Shown in pieces: positions 1-8,866 of a stretch of 64,000 nucleotides of DNA. Numbering within the stretch: position 1 is the first letter of the stretch; every line of letters begins with the position of its first letter. The notes under the pieces are model-generated. The model was not told the DNA's origin. It made no database searches and saw only the letters and a list, made by a program, of their open reading frames with translations. The stretch comes from Shewanella oneidensis MR-1. GTDB lineage: Bacteria > Pseudomonadota > Gammaproteobacteria > Enterobacterales > Shewanellaceae. The stretch spans positions 496,001-560,000 of the forward strand of contig NC_004347.2 in the NCBI RefSeq assembly GCF_000146165.2. The letters run 5' to 3'. A program made the position numbers and the translations under genes.

Positions 1-1
1 C

Positions 2-613
2 ACAGTCGAAGAAGCGCTCTGGCTCGAAGCCCGTGGCGCGGATGCGATTATTGCCCAAGGTTTAGAGGCTGGAGGCCACAGAGGGCACTTTTTATCCGAG
101 GATTTAACCGAGCAGCTCGGCACTTTTAGTCTATTACCACAGATTATTGCGGCGGTGGAGATTCCCGTGATAGCCGCAGGCGGCATAGTCGATGCCACCA
201 CGGTTCGGGCGGCAATGACAATGGGCGCTTCGGCCGTGCAAGTGGGGACGGCTTATTTGCTCTGTCCAGAATGTAATACCAGTGCAATCCATCGTGAGGC
301 GTTGCAAAGTGACGCTGCGCAACATACGGCACTGACTAATTTATTTTCCGGTAGACCTGCGCGTGGCATAGTGAACCGTTTTATGGCAGAAATGGGACCG
401 ATGAATGAGGCTGTGCCTGATTTCCCCTTGGCATCCTCGGCGGTTGCAGGCTTAAGGACAGCGGCGGAGCGACTAGGATTTTGGGATTTTAGTCCGCTAT
501 GGTGCGGGCAGAATGCCAGTGGGTGCCGAGCGATCCCTGCCGCAGATTTGACTAGAAGCTTTGTGCTAAGCTTGCCCTCATCTTGCGTTGAGCCGCAAGA
601 AAAGTCTGGCTAA
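2..613 (+). CDS. Nitronate monooxygenase, C-terminal part (cut by window edge)
   Basis: The reading frame is open from base 2, so the gene starts outside the window. The visible ~203 residues carry the AGGHRG-type signature (GLEAGGHRGHF, about residues 21-31 of the visible part), which in the nitronate monooxygenase / 2-nitropropane dioxygenase family holds the FMN and the catalytic His. It is followed by PVIAAGGIVDA and GASAVQVGTAYL, the phosphate-binding end of a TIM barrel. The family oxidises alkyl nitronates with FMN and O2 in the cytoplasm. The N-terminal third is missing. The family is clear; the substrate is not known. Confidence 0.85.
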   Translation, partial: TVEEALWLEARGADAIIAQGLEAGGHRGHFLSEDLTEQLGTFSLLPQIIAAVEIPVIAAGGIVDATTVRAAMTMGASAVQVGTAYLLCPECNTSAIHREALQSDAAQHTALTNLFSGRPARGIVNRFMAEMGPMNEAVPDFPLASSAVAGLRTAAERLGFWDFSPLWCGQNASGCRAIPAADLTRSFVLSLPSSCVEPQEKSG

Positions 614-698
614 CAGGATGATTTATTGGCTTATCTAAGTTAGTCTGCACAGGGAAAATAGGCGCTATTTTTATGTAGGTTGTAAAGTCTTTTTAGTC

Positions 699-704
699 GA
701 GGAG
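699..704 (+). promoter_or_regulatory. Ribosome binding site deciding the start of the AI-2E-family permease
   Basis: GAGGAG lies 10 nt before the ATG at 715 but only 4 nt before an in-frame TTG at 709. This favours the ATG. Confidence 0.6.
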
Positions 705-714
705 CAGTTTGACT

Positions 715-1836
715 ATGGCACAAATTATCAGCAATGCTGCGGTTGGTCGTACCCTATTGATTTTATTGCTGTGTGCTGGTGTTTTCTTCTTTATTGATTT
801 CTTAGTTCCTGCCTTGGCTGCGCTAATCATATGTTTCTCCAGTTGGCCGCTGTATAAAAAATTATTGGTTAAATGCGGTGGTCGTTCGGCTGTCGCGGCC
901 AGTATTGCGTTAGTGTTAATTGTCCTCGGGCTGATTACGCCGCTAATTTTTGTTTTTTCCTATGCTTTACAAGAGATAAGAATATGGGCCGAATGGTTAG
1001 TGTATGCTAACCAACATGGTGCACCCGTCCCCCTTTGGATTAAGGATTTACCTTGGGTGGGCGAGTGGTTAACCCTGCAATGGCAGCAGTTTATTGGCGA
1101 ACCCCATGAATTAGGCCAGATTGTGAGTGCGATCAGCGGCCAAAATTTGACCGGCATTTCCCGCTGGGTGCTGCAATTGGGCTGGAATACCCTTGGATTG
1201 CTGCTGACTCTACTGTTTATGCTGATTACCTTGTTTTTCTTATATAAAGATGGTGAATCTGTTGCTAAGCAGGTTGATGTTGTGGGAGAACGGATTTTGC
1301 CCGCTCGCTGGTATCGATTTTCCCGTGTGGTGCCTGCGACGGTGAGTTCAACCGTTATCGGCATGACGCTTATCGCTATTGGCGAAGGCATAGTACTGGG
1401 GATTGCCTACTGGATTGCCGGCGTACCTTCGGCGGTGGCTTTTGGGGTCTTAACGGCCTTTATGGCGTTGATACCCGGCGGGGCGCCAACCATGTTTACC
1501 CTGATCTCCCTCTATTTGGTGGGTACCGGCGATATGACCGCTGGGGTGGGGTTATTTCTCTGGGGCAGTATTGAGCTGTTTATTGTTGATAAAACCCTGA
1601 GGCCTAATCTGGTCGGTGGGCCTATCAAGTTACCTTTCTTACCGACGTTTTTCGGGTTAATTGGCGGGGTTAAAACCATGGGCTTTGTGGGTCTGTTTGT
1701 GGGCCCGGTGTTAATGGCGTTGTTAGTCGCTATCTGGCGCGAGTGGCTAAGGGATGATCCTGATACCTTCGTAATGCCTGAATCCCTTGCCCCTGAAACC
1801 CTTGAAGCAGATAAGGTGCAGCGCCGCTTAGATTAA
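715..1836 (+). CDS. AI-2E family (PerM-like) inner membrane transporter
   Basis: A 373-residue multi-spanning protein with seven to eight hydrophobic segments. It has the family layout: two TM segments at the N terminus (about residues 10-65), a periplasmic domain rich in Trp/Gln (about 85-155), then the C-terminal TM bundle with FLPTFFGLIGGVKTMGFVGLFVGPV, a glycine-rich motif typical of the AI-2E / PerM family (UPF0118). Members export small molecules or act as Na+/H+ antiporters; the substrate here cannot be read from sequence. It stands alone and is transcribed towards the frameshifted gene on the other strand. The usual family length is 340-380 aa, so it is complete. Confidence 0.85.
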   Translation: MAQIISNAAVGRTLLILLLCAGVFFFIDFLVPALAALIICFSSWPLYKKLLVKCGGRSAVAASIALVLIVLGLITPLIFVFSYALQEIRIWAEWLVYANQHGAPVPLWIKDLPWVGEWLTLQWQQFIGEPHELGQIVSAISGQNLTGISRWVLQLGWNTLGLLLTLLFMLITLFFLYKDGESVAKQVDVVGERILPARWYRFSRVVPATVSSTVIGMTLIAIGEGIVLGIAYWIAGVPSAVAFGVLTAFMALIPGGAPTMFTLISLYLVGTGDMTAGVGLFLWGSIELFIVDKTLRPNLVGGPIKLPFLPTFFGLIGGVKTMGFVGLFVGPVLMALLVAIWREWLRDDPDTFVMPESLAPETLEADKVQRRLD

Positions 1837-1852
1837 CCGTGTTTACAAAAGA

Positions 1853-2142
1853 TTAAGCGATGCTAAGTGTCTGTTTGCGTTCCTCGGTGTAAAACCACCA
1901 AGGTTTAGGATCGTCGCCAGCCATAAAGCGGGTTATAGAGATAAACACATCAAGCATGCAGGGGTCGTGTTTCTGCCCGTTTTGTCACACAGTGTTTTAT
2001 ACATGTCATAGGGATTCTTCCCAAGCAATTGCACTGGCGTCTCTATGCCGAGCAGACGCAGATCTGCAGCGCAGGCTTTACCAATATTGGGTAAATCTGT
2101 TAATTGCTTAACCTCTGAGCGAACCACTTTTGCTGGATTCAT
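1853..2142 (-). pseudogene. Cdd1-like helix-hairpin-helix protein, frameshifted
   Basis: From the ATG at 2142 the frame gives 69 residues (LTDLPNIGKACAADLRLLGI, a helix-hairpin-helix) and ends in an unrelated tail. If the frame is shifted by one base at the G run near 1980, the reading continues as DPCMLDVFISITRF...PWWFYTEERK to a stop at 1853. That is the C-terminal signature expected of the Cdd1 / pathogenicity-locus family (about 95 aa). One G therefore appears to be missing (GGG where GGGG would restore the frame). It is either a recent pseudogene or a base-calling error. The family's role is unknown; a DNA-binding or DNA-repair role is only suggested by the helix-hairpin-helix. Confidence 0.8.
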
Positions 2143-2200
2143 TTGGTTCTCCTGATGATAAAAGCATTGGCCGCCAGTGCAAGTGAAGACTAACTAAACG

Positions 2201-2779
2201 TTAGGCTTTTACTAACTTAGTTAAATCCGCAGGGCGGTAATATACCGACTTTAACACTTTACCTTGACGTACCACTTTGCCCGCCATTTCCACATCTTTA
2301 GCGCATTTGGCGATGATAAATTCGCCTTTTTTGCTGCCGACGATCTCAACGCCTTGCTTGGCATAAAAGGCAATCGTTTCAGCCAGTTCTTGCTCGTTAC
2401 GGCACACTTTGCTCATATTGCTGGAATGGACTTCGTCCCAGCAGGCGATAAAGTCAATTTCACGGTTTTTGGCAACGCACAGCAGCAGATCGATAAGGTA
2501 GCTGATTTCCAATCTGTCACTCATTTGTTCAGCGCCTAAATGCACTAAACGACCCATCAACACGTAAACAGAATCCACAATGGCATCGGCCTGTTCGATA
2601 CGGCTATCGGCTTCGGCAAGTTCAGTTAACTCTTCAATAATCAGAGAAGTATGTAAGGTGTCGGCTTTATCATCCAATGAGCTGGCATCGTTGACGGCGA
2701 GGTCGAAGGTGCTGCGAAACTCACTGATATCACGGTACAAGTGGTCATAAATAGGTTGAGTTAAACAGGTGAGTTTCAT
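2201..2779 (-). CDS. MazG-like / phosphoribosyl-ATP pyrophosphohydrolase-like NTP pyrophosphatase
   Basis: 192 residues. The N-terminal ~100 residues form an all-alpha NTP pyrophosphatase fold: the metal-binding helix IIEELTELAEA (about 47-57) supplies the ExxE pair, and ADAIVDSVYVLMG (about 64-76) supplies the later acidic residues (D65, D69). Such proteins hydrolyse (d)NTPs or related nucleotides to the monophosphate and PPi. The C-terminal half (HSSNMSKV, KGEFIIAK) resembles PRA-PH-like housecleaning proteins of proteobacteria and phages. AAGG lies just before the start. It is a single gene with its own promoter region. The exact substrate is not known. Confidence 0.75.
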   Translation of the reverse strand: MKLTCLTQPIYDHLYRDISEFRSTFDLAVNDASSLDDKADTLHTSLIIEELTELAEADSRIEQADAIVDSVYVLMGRLVHLGAEQMSDRLEISYLIDLLLCVAKNREIDFIACWDEVHSSNMSKVCRNEQELAETIAFYAKQGVEIVGSKKGEFIIAKCAKDVEMAGKVVRQGKVLKSVYYRPADLTKLVKA

Positions 2780-2900
2780 CGGGGAGCCTTAGATTTTATC
2801 AATGGGTTGTACGAATAGATTTGTGAAATCGATATCATGGATAACAGCGGCAATTCTAAAGAAAGGTGGCGCAGAATACAAAGCGTGCTGGCCTTGAAGT

Positions 2901-2936
2901 AAAAATACCCGCTGCCAAATCGGGGAGCAGCGGGTT
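2901..2936 (-). terminator. Rho-independent terminator of the sirEF-TlpA operon
   Basis: Inverted repeat ACCCGCTGC (2907-2915) and GCAGCGGGT (2927-2935) with an 11-nt loop. On the minus strand it is followed by a T-rich tract (2906-2901). It lies about 90 bp past the stop of the TlpA-like gene, in the right orientation. Confidence 0.65.
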
Positions 2937-3024
2937 TCGGCAAAGAGTAGGGTGATGGACCGAATGGAGATTTGATTTACAAGCTCAGTAAAGACGGCGC
3001 CATTTACCGCCGTGCTTTACGGGA

Positions 3025-3609
3025 TTATTGAGCGTATTTGGCGATCAGTTTTTCCAGATAGGGGGTTACCTCTTTATCTGTCCAATCTAAATAGCCGCGA
3101 ACAAAACCTACAAGGTTACCTTTTGCATCAAACACATAAGTTGCAGGAACTACGTTGGCAGGGATGATCTGCTCGATGTTTTTGTTAGGATCGAGCCAGG
3201 TACTGTAGTTGTTAAAGCCATGTTGATTAAGAAACGGTCGCACATCTTTTACTTCTTCATCAATTGAAATCGGGACGATGGCGATATTTTTATCGGCAAA
3301 CTGCTGCTTTAGTTTTTGTAGCTCAGGAATTTCCCTTAAACAGGGAACACACCAGGTTGCCCAGAGATTCACTAGTGTTAGCTTACCTTGATGCTGCTTG
3401 AGGGTTTGTGCCTGTCCAGCTTCATCCATAAAAGGCACCTCGGGTATCCCGCGGGCATATTGCATCTCAATAAAACCCGTCATGACTCTTGGTTTAGGGA
3501 TGGTTTCGCCTGTGTCATACAGTTTGTTTTGCAGTGAATGGGCTTGAACGGTGCAGCTCAGCAGTAGTGAAGTACAAAGGAGTGTGAGCTTGGCTGTGTA
3601 AGATTTCAT
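3025..3609 (-). CDS. TlpA/ResA/DsbE-like periplasmic thioredoxin of the sir locus
   Basis: 194 residues with an N-terminal signal peptide (hydrophobic residues 7-22 ending at VQA-HS). The thioredoxin fold has the active site WATWCVPC (about residues 86-93) and the cis-Pro region NVVPATYVFD (about 152-161). This is the CcmG/DsbE/ResA group, which keeps the CXXCH cysteines of apocytochrome c reduced for haem attachment. It starts 16 bp after sirF with a good SD (AAGGATT), so it belongs to the sirEF operon. It probably reduces the cysteines of SirA, including the unusual CX15CH pair, or those of the lyase. The role is inferred from context. Confidence 0.85.
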   Translation of the reverse strand: MKSYTAKLTLLCTSLLLSCTVQAHSLQNKLYDTGETIPKPRVMTGFIEMQYARGIPEVPFMDEAGQAQTLKQHQGKLTLVNLWATWCVPCLREIPELQKLKQQFADKNIAIVPISIDEEVKDVRPFLNQHGFNNYSTWLDPNKNIEQIIPANVVPATYVFDAKGNLVGFVRGYLDWTDKEVTPYLEKLIAKYAQ

Positions 3610-3625
3610 GGGTTAATCCTTATAT

Positions 3626-4075
3626 TCAAACTGATCGAGTCGCTTTGTCGGGTGACGCAGACTTACGTTTTATCAAGGTGAGACCTAGGCCTAAACCTGC
3701 GACTAATAACACCAGCGGGCCAAGCCAAAGCGCCATTGTTGATGGCTTAAATTCTGGTTGGTAACGGATTTTCTCGCCGTAGCGCTGCACCATAAAATCG
3801 AGCACCTCATCCCGTTTATAGCCTTGTTCTAGCAGCGAAAAGATTTGTCCTTTGAGCTCATGGGCGATAGGCGCCTGTGACTCAAATAAGGTCTGGTTGG
3901 TTGCCATTGGGCAACGCAGTTCTTTACTGATCGCTATTGCCTGTTGTTGATAGGATGCGCCCATATTGGGGCCTTCCTGTGCTGTGGCGAGGAAGGTTGC
4001 GCCTCCAAAGCAGAGAGCAAGCGACAACAACCAAAATAATAAACACAAATAGGGTGAGCGAAAGAGTGGATTCAT
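3626..4075 (-). CDS. sirF: CcmH/NrfF-like haem lyase subunit SirF, with only one active-site cysteine
   Basis: 149 residues when started at the ATG at 4075, which overlaps the sirE stop as ATGA; this points to translational coupling. There is a hydrophobic N-terminal segment (9-32), a periplasmic three-helix domain and a C-terminal TM (STMALWLGPLVLLVAGLGLGL). It aligns with NrfF/CcmH through LRCPMATNQTLFESQAPIA and MVQRYGEKIRYQP. Normal CcmH proteins have LRCxxC; here C55 is kept but the second position is Ala58. In Shewanella the SirEFG proteins are described as a special lyase for the atypical haem site of SirA, and this gene fits SirF. The symbol is assigned by analogy with NrfEFG. Confidence 0.85.
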   Translation of the reverse strand: MNPLFRSPYLCLLFWLLSLALCFGGATFLATAQEGPNMGASYQQQAIAISKELRCPMATNQTLFESQAPIAHELKGQIFSLLEQGYKRDEVLDFMVQRYGEKIRYQPEFKPSTMALWLGPLVLLVAGLGLGLTLIKRKSASPDKATRSV

Positions 4076-6138
4076 TGGGTTACCGTCTCCCTTGCAGATG
4101 ATGAGCTTGTACTGAGCTGTTCTGATTGTTCGACGCGGCGAGCTTGCCTTACGGGCCACGCGGCAATGGCGCCGCCGAGCATCATGAAAAGTGCCCCCAG
4201 CCAAATCCAAGTGGCCAGTGGTTTATAGCTAATACGGATCAGATATTCGCTGTCACTTAATTGCACGCCCATTGAGACATAAATATCCCGCCAAAAACCG
4301 TGGTCGATCCCCGCGTGGGACATTTCCATCGCGTTGCTTTTAAAAGTTTGTCGTTGCGGCCTTACATAACCGAGGATCTCTTCATCATTCGCGCCATCGC
4401 GGATACTGATATTGGCTTGGATTGCCGTAAAGCTATTGGTTTCGACATTCTCAGTGCTTTCATACACTAAGATATAACCCGCTAACGGCTTACCTTGGCC
4501 TGGGCCCATTCTGAGCAGTGCTTCTTCTTCAAAATTGGATACCGCTGAGGCACCAATAATGGTGATGGCAACCCCGAGGTGGGCGAGCATCATGCCGATA
4601 AAGCGTTGTTTTGAGGTGCGGGATTTTACGGGCGCGTTGGCTGTAATTTGGTTTGTACTGGCGCGTTTGCGAACACTAAGACTCACTAACAGCGTCAGTA
4701 ATAAGCACACGATAAGCCATAAGGCTGCCGCCGTGCCAAGCAGTAAGAATAAGTTGCTGCCAGACGCCGCCTGTAGACTTACCCAAAAGGCGATAGCCAA
4801 TACCCCAAAGCCGAACAGCAATATCGGCATAGCTTGAGCCTTAGAGGTATTTTGCCATTCGACGAGGGGGGCAATCCCCATCAGTAGTACGACTAAAAAG
4901 GTCAATGGTACAAATATGGCGTTGAAGTACGGCGCCCCGACTGAAAGTGTACCTAGGTTGAGGAGTTCATAAATCAGCGGGTAAAAAGTGCCAAGCAACA
5001 CTGAAAAGGCGGCAACCACTAAAATCACTATCCCGAGCAGTAATAGCGTTTCCTTACTGTACAGACCAAAGTCGATTTCACGCCTTAATAGATTGGCCTT
5101 GAGCGCAAAAATTAATAATGCAGCGCCAACAAAAATCACCAGCAAACTGAGAATAGACATACCGCGGGTTGGATCTGCGGCAAAGGCATGCACCGATTGC
5201 ACTATGCCTGAACGCACTAAAAAGCTGCCTAACAGACTGAGGGAGAAGGCCAATAAACATAAAAACAGGGTGGTGAGGGTAAATCCCTGGGTTTTTCGGG
5301 TGAGTACTAAGGAATGCACCAGCGCTGTTGCAACCAACCAAGGAATAAAAGAGGCGTTTTCAACGGGGTCCCAAAACCACCAACCACCCCAACCCAGTTC
5401 GTTGTAGGCCCACCAAGAGCCAAAGGCATTACCACCTGTGAGGAAAATCCACGCCAGTAGCACCCAAGGACGTAAATAATCGAGGTGGCGAGCAGGTAAC
5501 TTGCCCCCAATCAGTGATGCCAGCGCTGCGGCAAAGCAAACCGTTAGCCCGACATAACCCAAAAACAGCATAGGTGGATGCAGTATTAAGCCAATGTCCT
5601 GCAATATGGGGTTAAGGTCGCGCCCTTCGACTGGAATGTTCGGTAGCAAGCGAGCAAAGGGATTGGAAGTAAAGAGTAAAAACAAATTAAAACCGAGGAT
5701 CACTAAGGCCAAAATAGCGAGTACCCGACCAAAGTAAGCCTTATCTGCTTGTAAGTTTTCCAGATCGAGTTTGGCGCTATGGGTTGCTTGGCGCCAATTG
5801 ATCACTGCACCCCATAGGGCAATGGCAAATACCCAAAACAGCATTGAGCCTTCATGGCTGCCCCACACCGCAGCGACTTTATAACCGAGGGCGAGTTGGC
5901 TGTTGGAATGATTGGCAACATAGGCGACTGAAAAGTCATCGGCAATAAAGCTAAAAACTAAGCTACATAACGCGGTTAATAAGGTGAAAAATAACGCGTA
6001 AAATAATCTATTGCCAAATGCAATTAAATAAAGGTTGCGCTGGTAACTACCGATTAAATGACTGGCCGCCGACAATAATGCAAACACAGTACTCATGATC
6101 AGCAATATGTGCCCGATTTCTGGAATCATATTTATCAT
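4072..6138 (-). CDS. sirE: CcmF/NrfE-like haem lyase SirE
   Basis: 688 residues, about 15 TM segments. The WWD domain is present (WGGWWFWDPVENASFIPWL, about 237-255), as are the conserved periplasmic and membrane histidines (SHEGSMLFW; HPPMLFLGYVG; HSLVLTRKTQGF; VHAFAADPTRG) that bind the b-type haem and present haem in CcmF proteins. The start at 6138 (MINMIPEIGHI) has AGGA 7 nt upstream and matches the usual CcmF N terminus. An ATG at 6153 is possible but lacks an SD. It is the first gene of the minus-strand operon, divergent from sirA. It most likely attaches haem to the CX15CH site of SirA. Confidence 0.9.
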   Translation of the reverse strand: MINMIPEIGHILLIMSTVFALLSAASHLIGSYQRNLYLIAFGNRLFYALFFTLLTALCSLVFSFIADDFSVAYVANHSNSQLALGYKVAAVWGSHEGSMLFWVFAIALWGAVINWRQATHSAKLDLENLQADKAYFGRVLAILALVILGFNLFLLFTSNPFARLLPNIPVEGRDLNPILQDIGLILHPPMLFLGYVGLTVCFAAALASLIGGKLPARHLDYLRPWVLLAWIFLTGGNAFGSWWAYNELGWGGWWFWDPVENASFIPWLVATALVHSLVLTRKTQGFTLTTLFLCLLAFSLSLLGSFLVRSGIVQSVHAFAADPTRGMSILSLLVIFVGAALLIFALKANLLRREIDFGLYSKETLLLLGIVILVVAAFSVLLGTFYPLIYELLNLGTLSVGAPYFNAIFVPLTFLVVLLMGIAPLVEWQNTSKAQAMPILLFGFGVLAIAFWVSLQAASGSNLFLLLGTAAALWLIVCLLLTLLVSLSVRKRASTNQITANAPVKSRTSKQRFIGMMLAHLGVAITIIGASAVSNFEEEALLRMGPGQGKPLAGYILVYESTENVETNSFTAIQANISIRDGANDEEILGYVRPQRQTFKSNAMEMSHAGIDHGFWRDIYVSMGVQLSDSEYLIRISYKPLATWIWLGALFMMLGGAIAAWPVRQARRVEQSEQLSTSSSSARETVTQ

Positions 6139-6641
6139 TGATATTTCCTGCATAGCATTAGTTAACGATTTACATTAATACTGAGATTAATGATGGATTA
6201 ATTTTTTCGCTGTTAATCTGTGCTGACTTATTTATCGTCGCGTTGGACAAACGGGATGTTGGTAGTTAGCTACTCAACGATTAGCTCGCAGGGTAACTGA
6301 GTTTTTGAGGGCGGAATGTGATCTGTCTCGGCATTAAAATGGTCATTTATGACTTTGGTTATTTTTGAAAAATCAAACCTGTTTTTAGGTTTTTTTAGAT
6401 CTAAAAAAACAGGTTTAAAATCTAAGAAATCACTAATTTAAATTTGTTAAGTTAATGATTTAATGTGTTTTTTATGTTTTTAGCTCTATTGATTTCTGAA
6501 TCGAAAATTAATGTGCTCTAGCGCAGATTTTTTGCTTTTTCTCTCATTCATCATGCAGTCACTGGTCAATTGTTTATGTCGTTCAGTGAACAGTTAGGTT
6601 CAGTGGAAAATATAAAACTAATGATAAATTAGGAGTGAATG
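6139..6641. promoter_or_regulatory. Divergent control region between sirE and sirA
   Basis: About 500 AT-rich bases without a gene. It contains an inverted repeat AAACCTGTTTTT (6375-6386) / AAAAACAGGTTT (6405-6416), which overlaps a perfect 18-bp palindrome at 6391-6408. A weak CRP-like site, TGTGC-N6-GCAGA (6512-6527), sits about 115 bp before the sirA start. A lone TGTGA half-site is at 6317. Anaerobic sulfite reduction in Shewanella is reported to need CRP, so a CRP site here is expected; the match is only partial. Confidence 0.5.
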
Positions 6642-8768
6642 ATGAAGCGATGGAAAACCAAAACAGCCTTAGGCGTGCTGTTTTGCTTAGGTTCTGCCGT
6701 AAGCGCTACCACAATCGCATCCGATGCTAAATCGGATGGTAAAGTGGTCCCTGGTGTGGGTAATAAACAACAAACTCACTATACTCAAGATATTCTGGCT
6801 AATCCAAAGGTGTCAGAAAATTTAATGGAAAAATCTCGTGGTGTTAAAACACTGCAGGATTATATTGTTCAAGAGCAAGAATTGTTTGATTTTCTTTTTG
6901 AAAATCACCCAGTTTTTAAATATGACGCAGAAGGTCGATTAAAGGGCACTTATAAAGTCAGTGACCGTGGTGAAGAATATCTACACGGTGGTGACAGTGT
7001 TGCTTACAGTAAACACAGTAAAGAAGTTAACTCAACTGACGGCACGGCAGTTCGCTACAGCGCCTATGAAGATGGTCAACGCCCAAAGGCACTGCAATAT
7101 CGTTTAGGGGCAAAATCGATTTTAGATTTTCCTAACAAGTTTGTTGGCCCAGAAAAATGCGGTGAGTGTCATGGTCCGCAATACGAAAAATGGAGACGTT
7201 CACGTCACTCTAAGACGATTCGCTTCCCTGGCGAACATCCAGAGGTCGATAACGACCTGAAAAAACCAATGTATACCACTAAAGATACCTCGATTCTGCC
7301 ATCGGGTATTACTCCAGACGCTATCTATGCCACTGTGGGTACACCACGTACCAAATACGGTTTTATCGATGCTTATCTGGTGCGCGGTACTTACCACGTG
7401 AAAGATGGTCTGTTAAAGGATGGCACTGGTACTATGGTCGCCGGTGGTAACCAGTTCTCCCGTGGTTGGGCTGAGTGGTTAACGCCTGAAATGGCTGCAA
7501 AAATTAACAAAGCCATCCCAAGTTTCCCTCTCAAAATGGAAGATTTTGGTACTAGCGGTTCACACCAATGGGGCATGAGCTCGTACGGTGCTAAGTACGA
7601 GAAAGAATTCCTATTTCAACCTGCTAGCTCCTATTGTGAAATGTGCCACAGCTTCAAGTTTGACTTCCAAACTAAAGAGGAGTTTTTTGCTGCTCTAGGG
7701 AACCCGAAAGAGCTGCAAAAACACACTATTTCTAAAGGTATTACCTGTGAAGAGTGTCACGGCGCGGGTGGTCACTTAGACGGTGGTATCGGTGGCGGCA
7801 TGCCATCTAACTGTGAACGTTGTCACCAACGCTTCAACTTTGTTGAAGAGTTAGCTGAGACACCACAGGGTCAAGAAAAGCTGGAATACGCTTTCAACGT
7901 GAAGATGAAGTCTTCTTGCCCATCTTGCGGTACTGAAGGTTCGCAAATGTTTGCTTCTGCTCACTACGACAAAGGTATGCGTTGCTCAACCTGTCACGAT
8001 CCACACGAAGTGACTGATGGTGATTGGAAATCTGGTATCACTAAGCCAAAAATCATCAAAGAGTGTACTGACTGTCACACGGCTCAAGCTGAGATTGCTA
8101 AGAACACCAACACTCACAGCAACCAAACCTGTCAAAGCTGTCACATGCCAAACATGGGAAGCTGTGAAAACTTCACTGCGATCCAATTCCCTGATATGGC
8201 GGGCTTCGACAACGTTCGTAAGTCACACATGTGGAAGATTGATGTCGATCCACTGCGTAAGACCCTTAACCCACCTGAAGGTAAGTCTCGCGATGCGACC
8301 ACCAAAGGTTGGACTGTGGCTAAAGACGAAAACGGTTACAACTACCTCGACCTGATGTGGACTTGTGCCCGTACTTCGGCTTCTGACCACGACGTAACTG
8401 AAAACAAAGGTTGTCATAGCCAGTTCCAATCTGAACTCGAAGTGGGCTTACATTTCGAAGACCAAATGGAAATTTATGGTGAAGTTCAGAAGTGGCAAAA
8501 ACCAGTGAAAGATCTGTTTGGCCAAGTTCTGCAAGGTTTACAACGTATCGACAAGTTACTGGAAGTGACCCAGTTACCTGTAGATAAGAAAACCGAAGTA
8601 CTGATGCTGACTGATAAAGCGCAAGACGTCATTAAGTTGGTGGAAGCAGACGGTTCATGGGGTGCCCATGGCCCACGTTACACTCAAAAACGTTTAGATG
8701 CTGCGCTTACATATGTACAGCAAGCTCAAGCCATCATCGATGGTAATGGCTACAACGCTAAAATGTAG
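6642..8768 (+). CDS. sirA: Octaheme sulfite reductase SirA (MccA family)
   Basis: 708 residues with a signal peptide (ends near SAVSA-TT). I count seven CXXCH sites at about residues 174, 333, 370, 392, 449, 476 and 498, plus one atypical site, C576 followed by 15 residues and then C592-H593, ending in NKGCH. Eight haems and CX15CH are the mark of the MccA/SirA family, the periplasmic enzymes reducing sulfite to sulfide. MccA of Wolinella has a haem-Cu(I) active site with two Cys ligands. Cysteines outside haem motifs here are the SCPSC pair (427, 430) and MGSC (509). Two ATGs occur at 6639 and 6642; AGGAG fits the second better. Numbering counts from the first. The gene leads the sir plus-strand operon. 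Confidence 0.97.
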
Positions 8769-8826
8769 TTCGACTATGCACCTTGTCATCCGGCTGAGCT
8801 AGCGGCACATAAGGTGTAAATAAAGT

Positions 8827-8848
8827 CCCGACATCTTCGGATGTCGGG
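8827..8848 (+). other. Perfect hairpin with UUCG tetraloop after sirA
   Basis: CCCGACATC (8827-8835), loop TTCG, GATGTCGGG (8840-8848): a 9-bp perfect stem closed by a C(UUCG)G tetraloop, an unusually stable RNA form. No T tract follows, so it is probably not a full terminator. It more likely protects the 3' end of the sirA message or lowers read-through into the downstream genes. Confidence 0.7.
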
Positions 8849-8866
8849 AACTTAAGAGACTAATTT

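Noticed and set aside
7200..8429. Several open frames antisense or out of frame within sirA
   Set aside because: They are shadows of the long, haem-motif-rich sirA frame.
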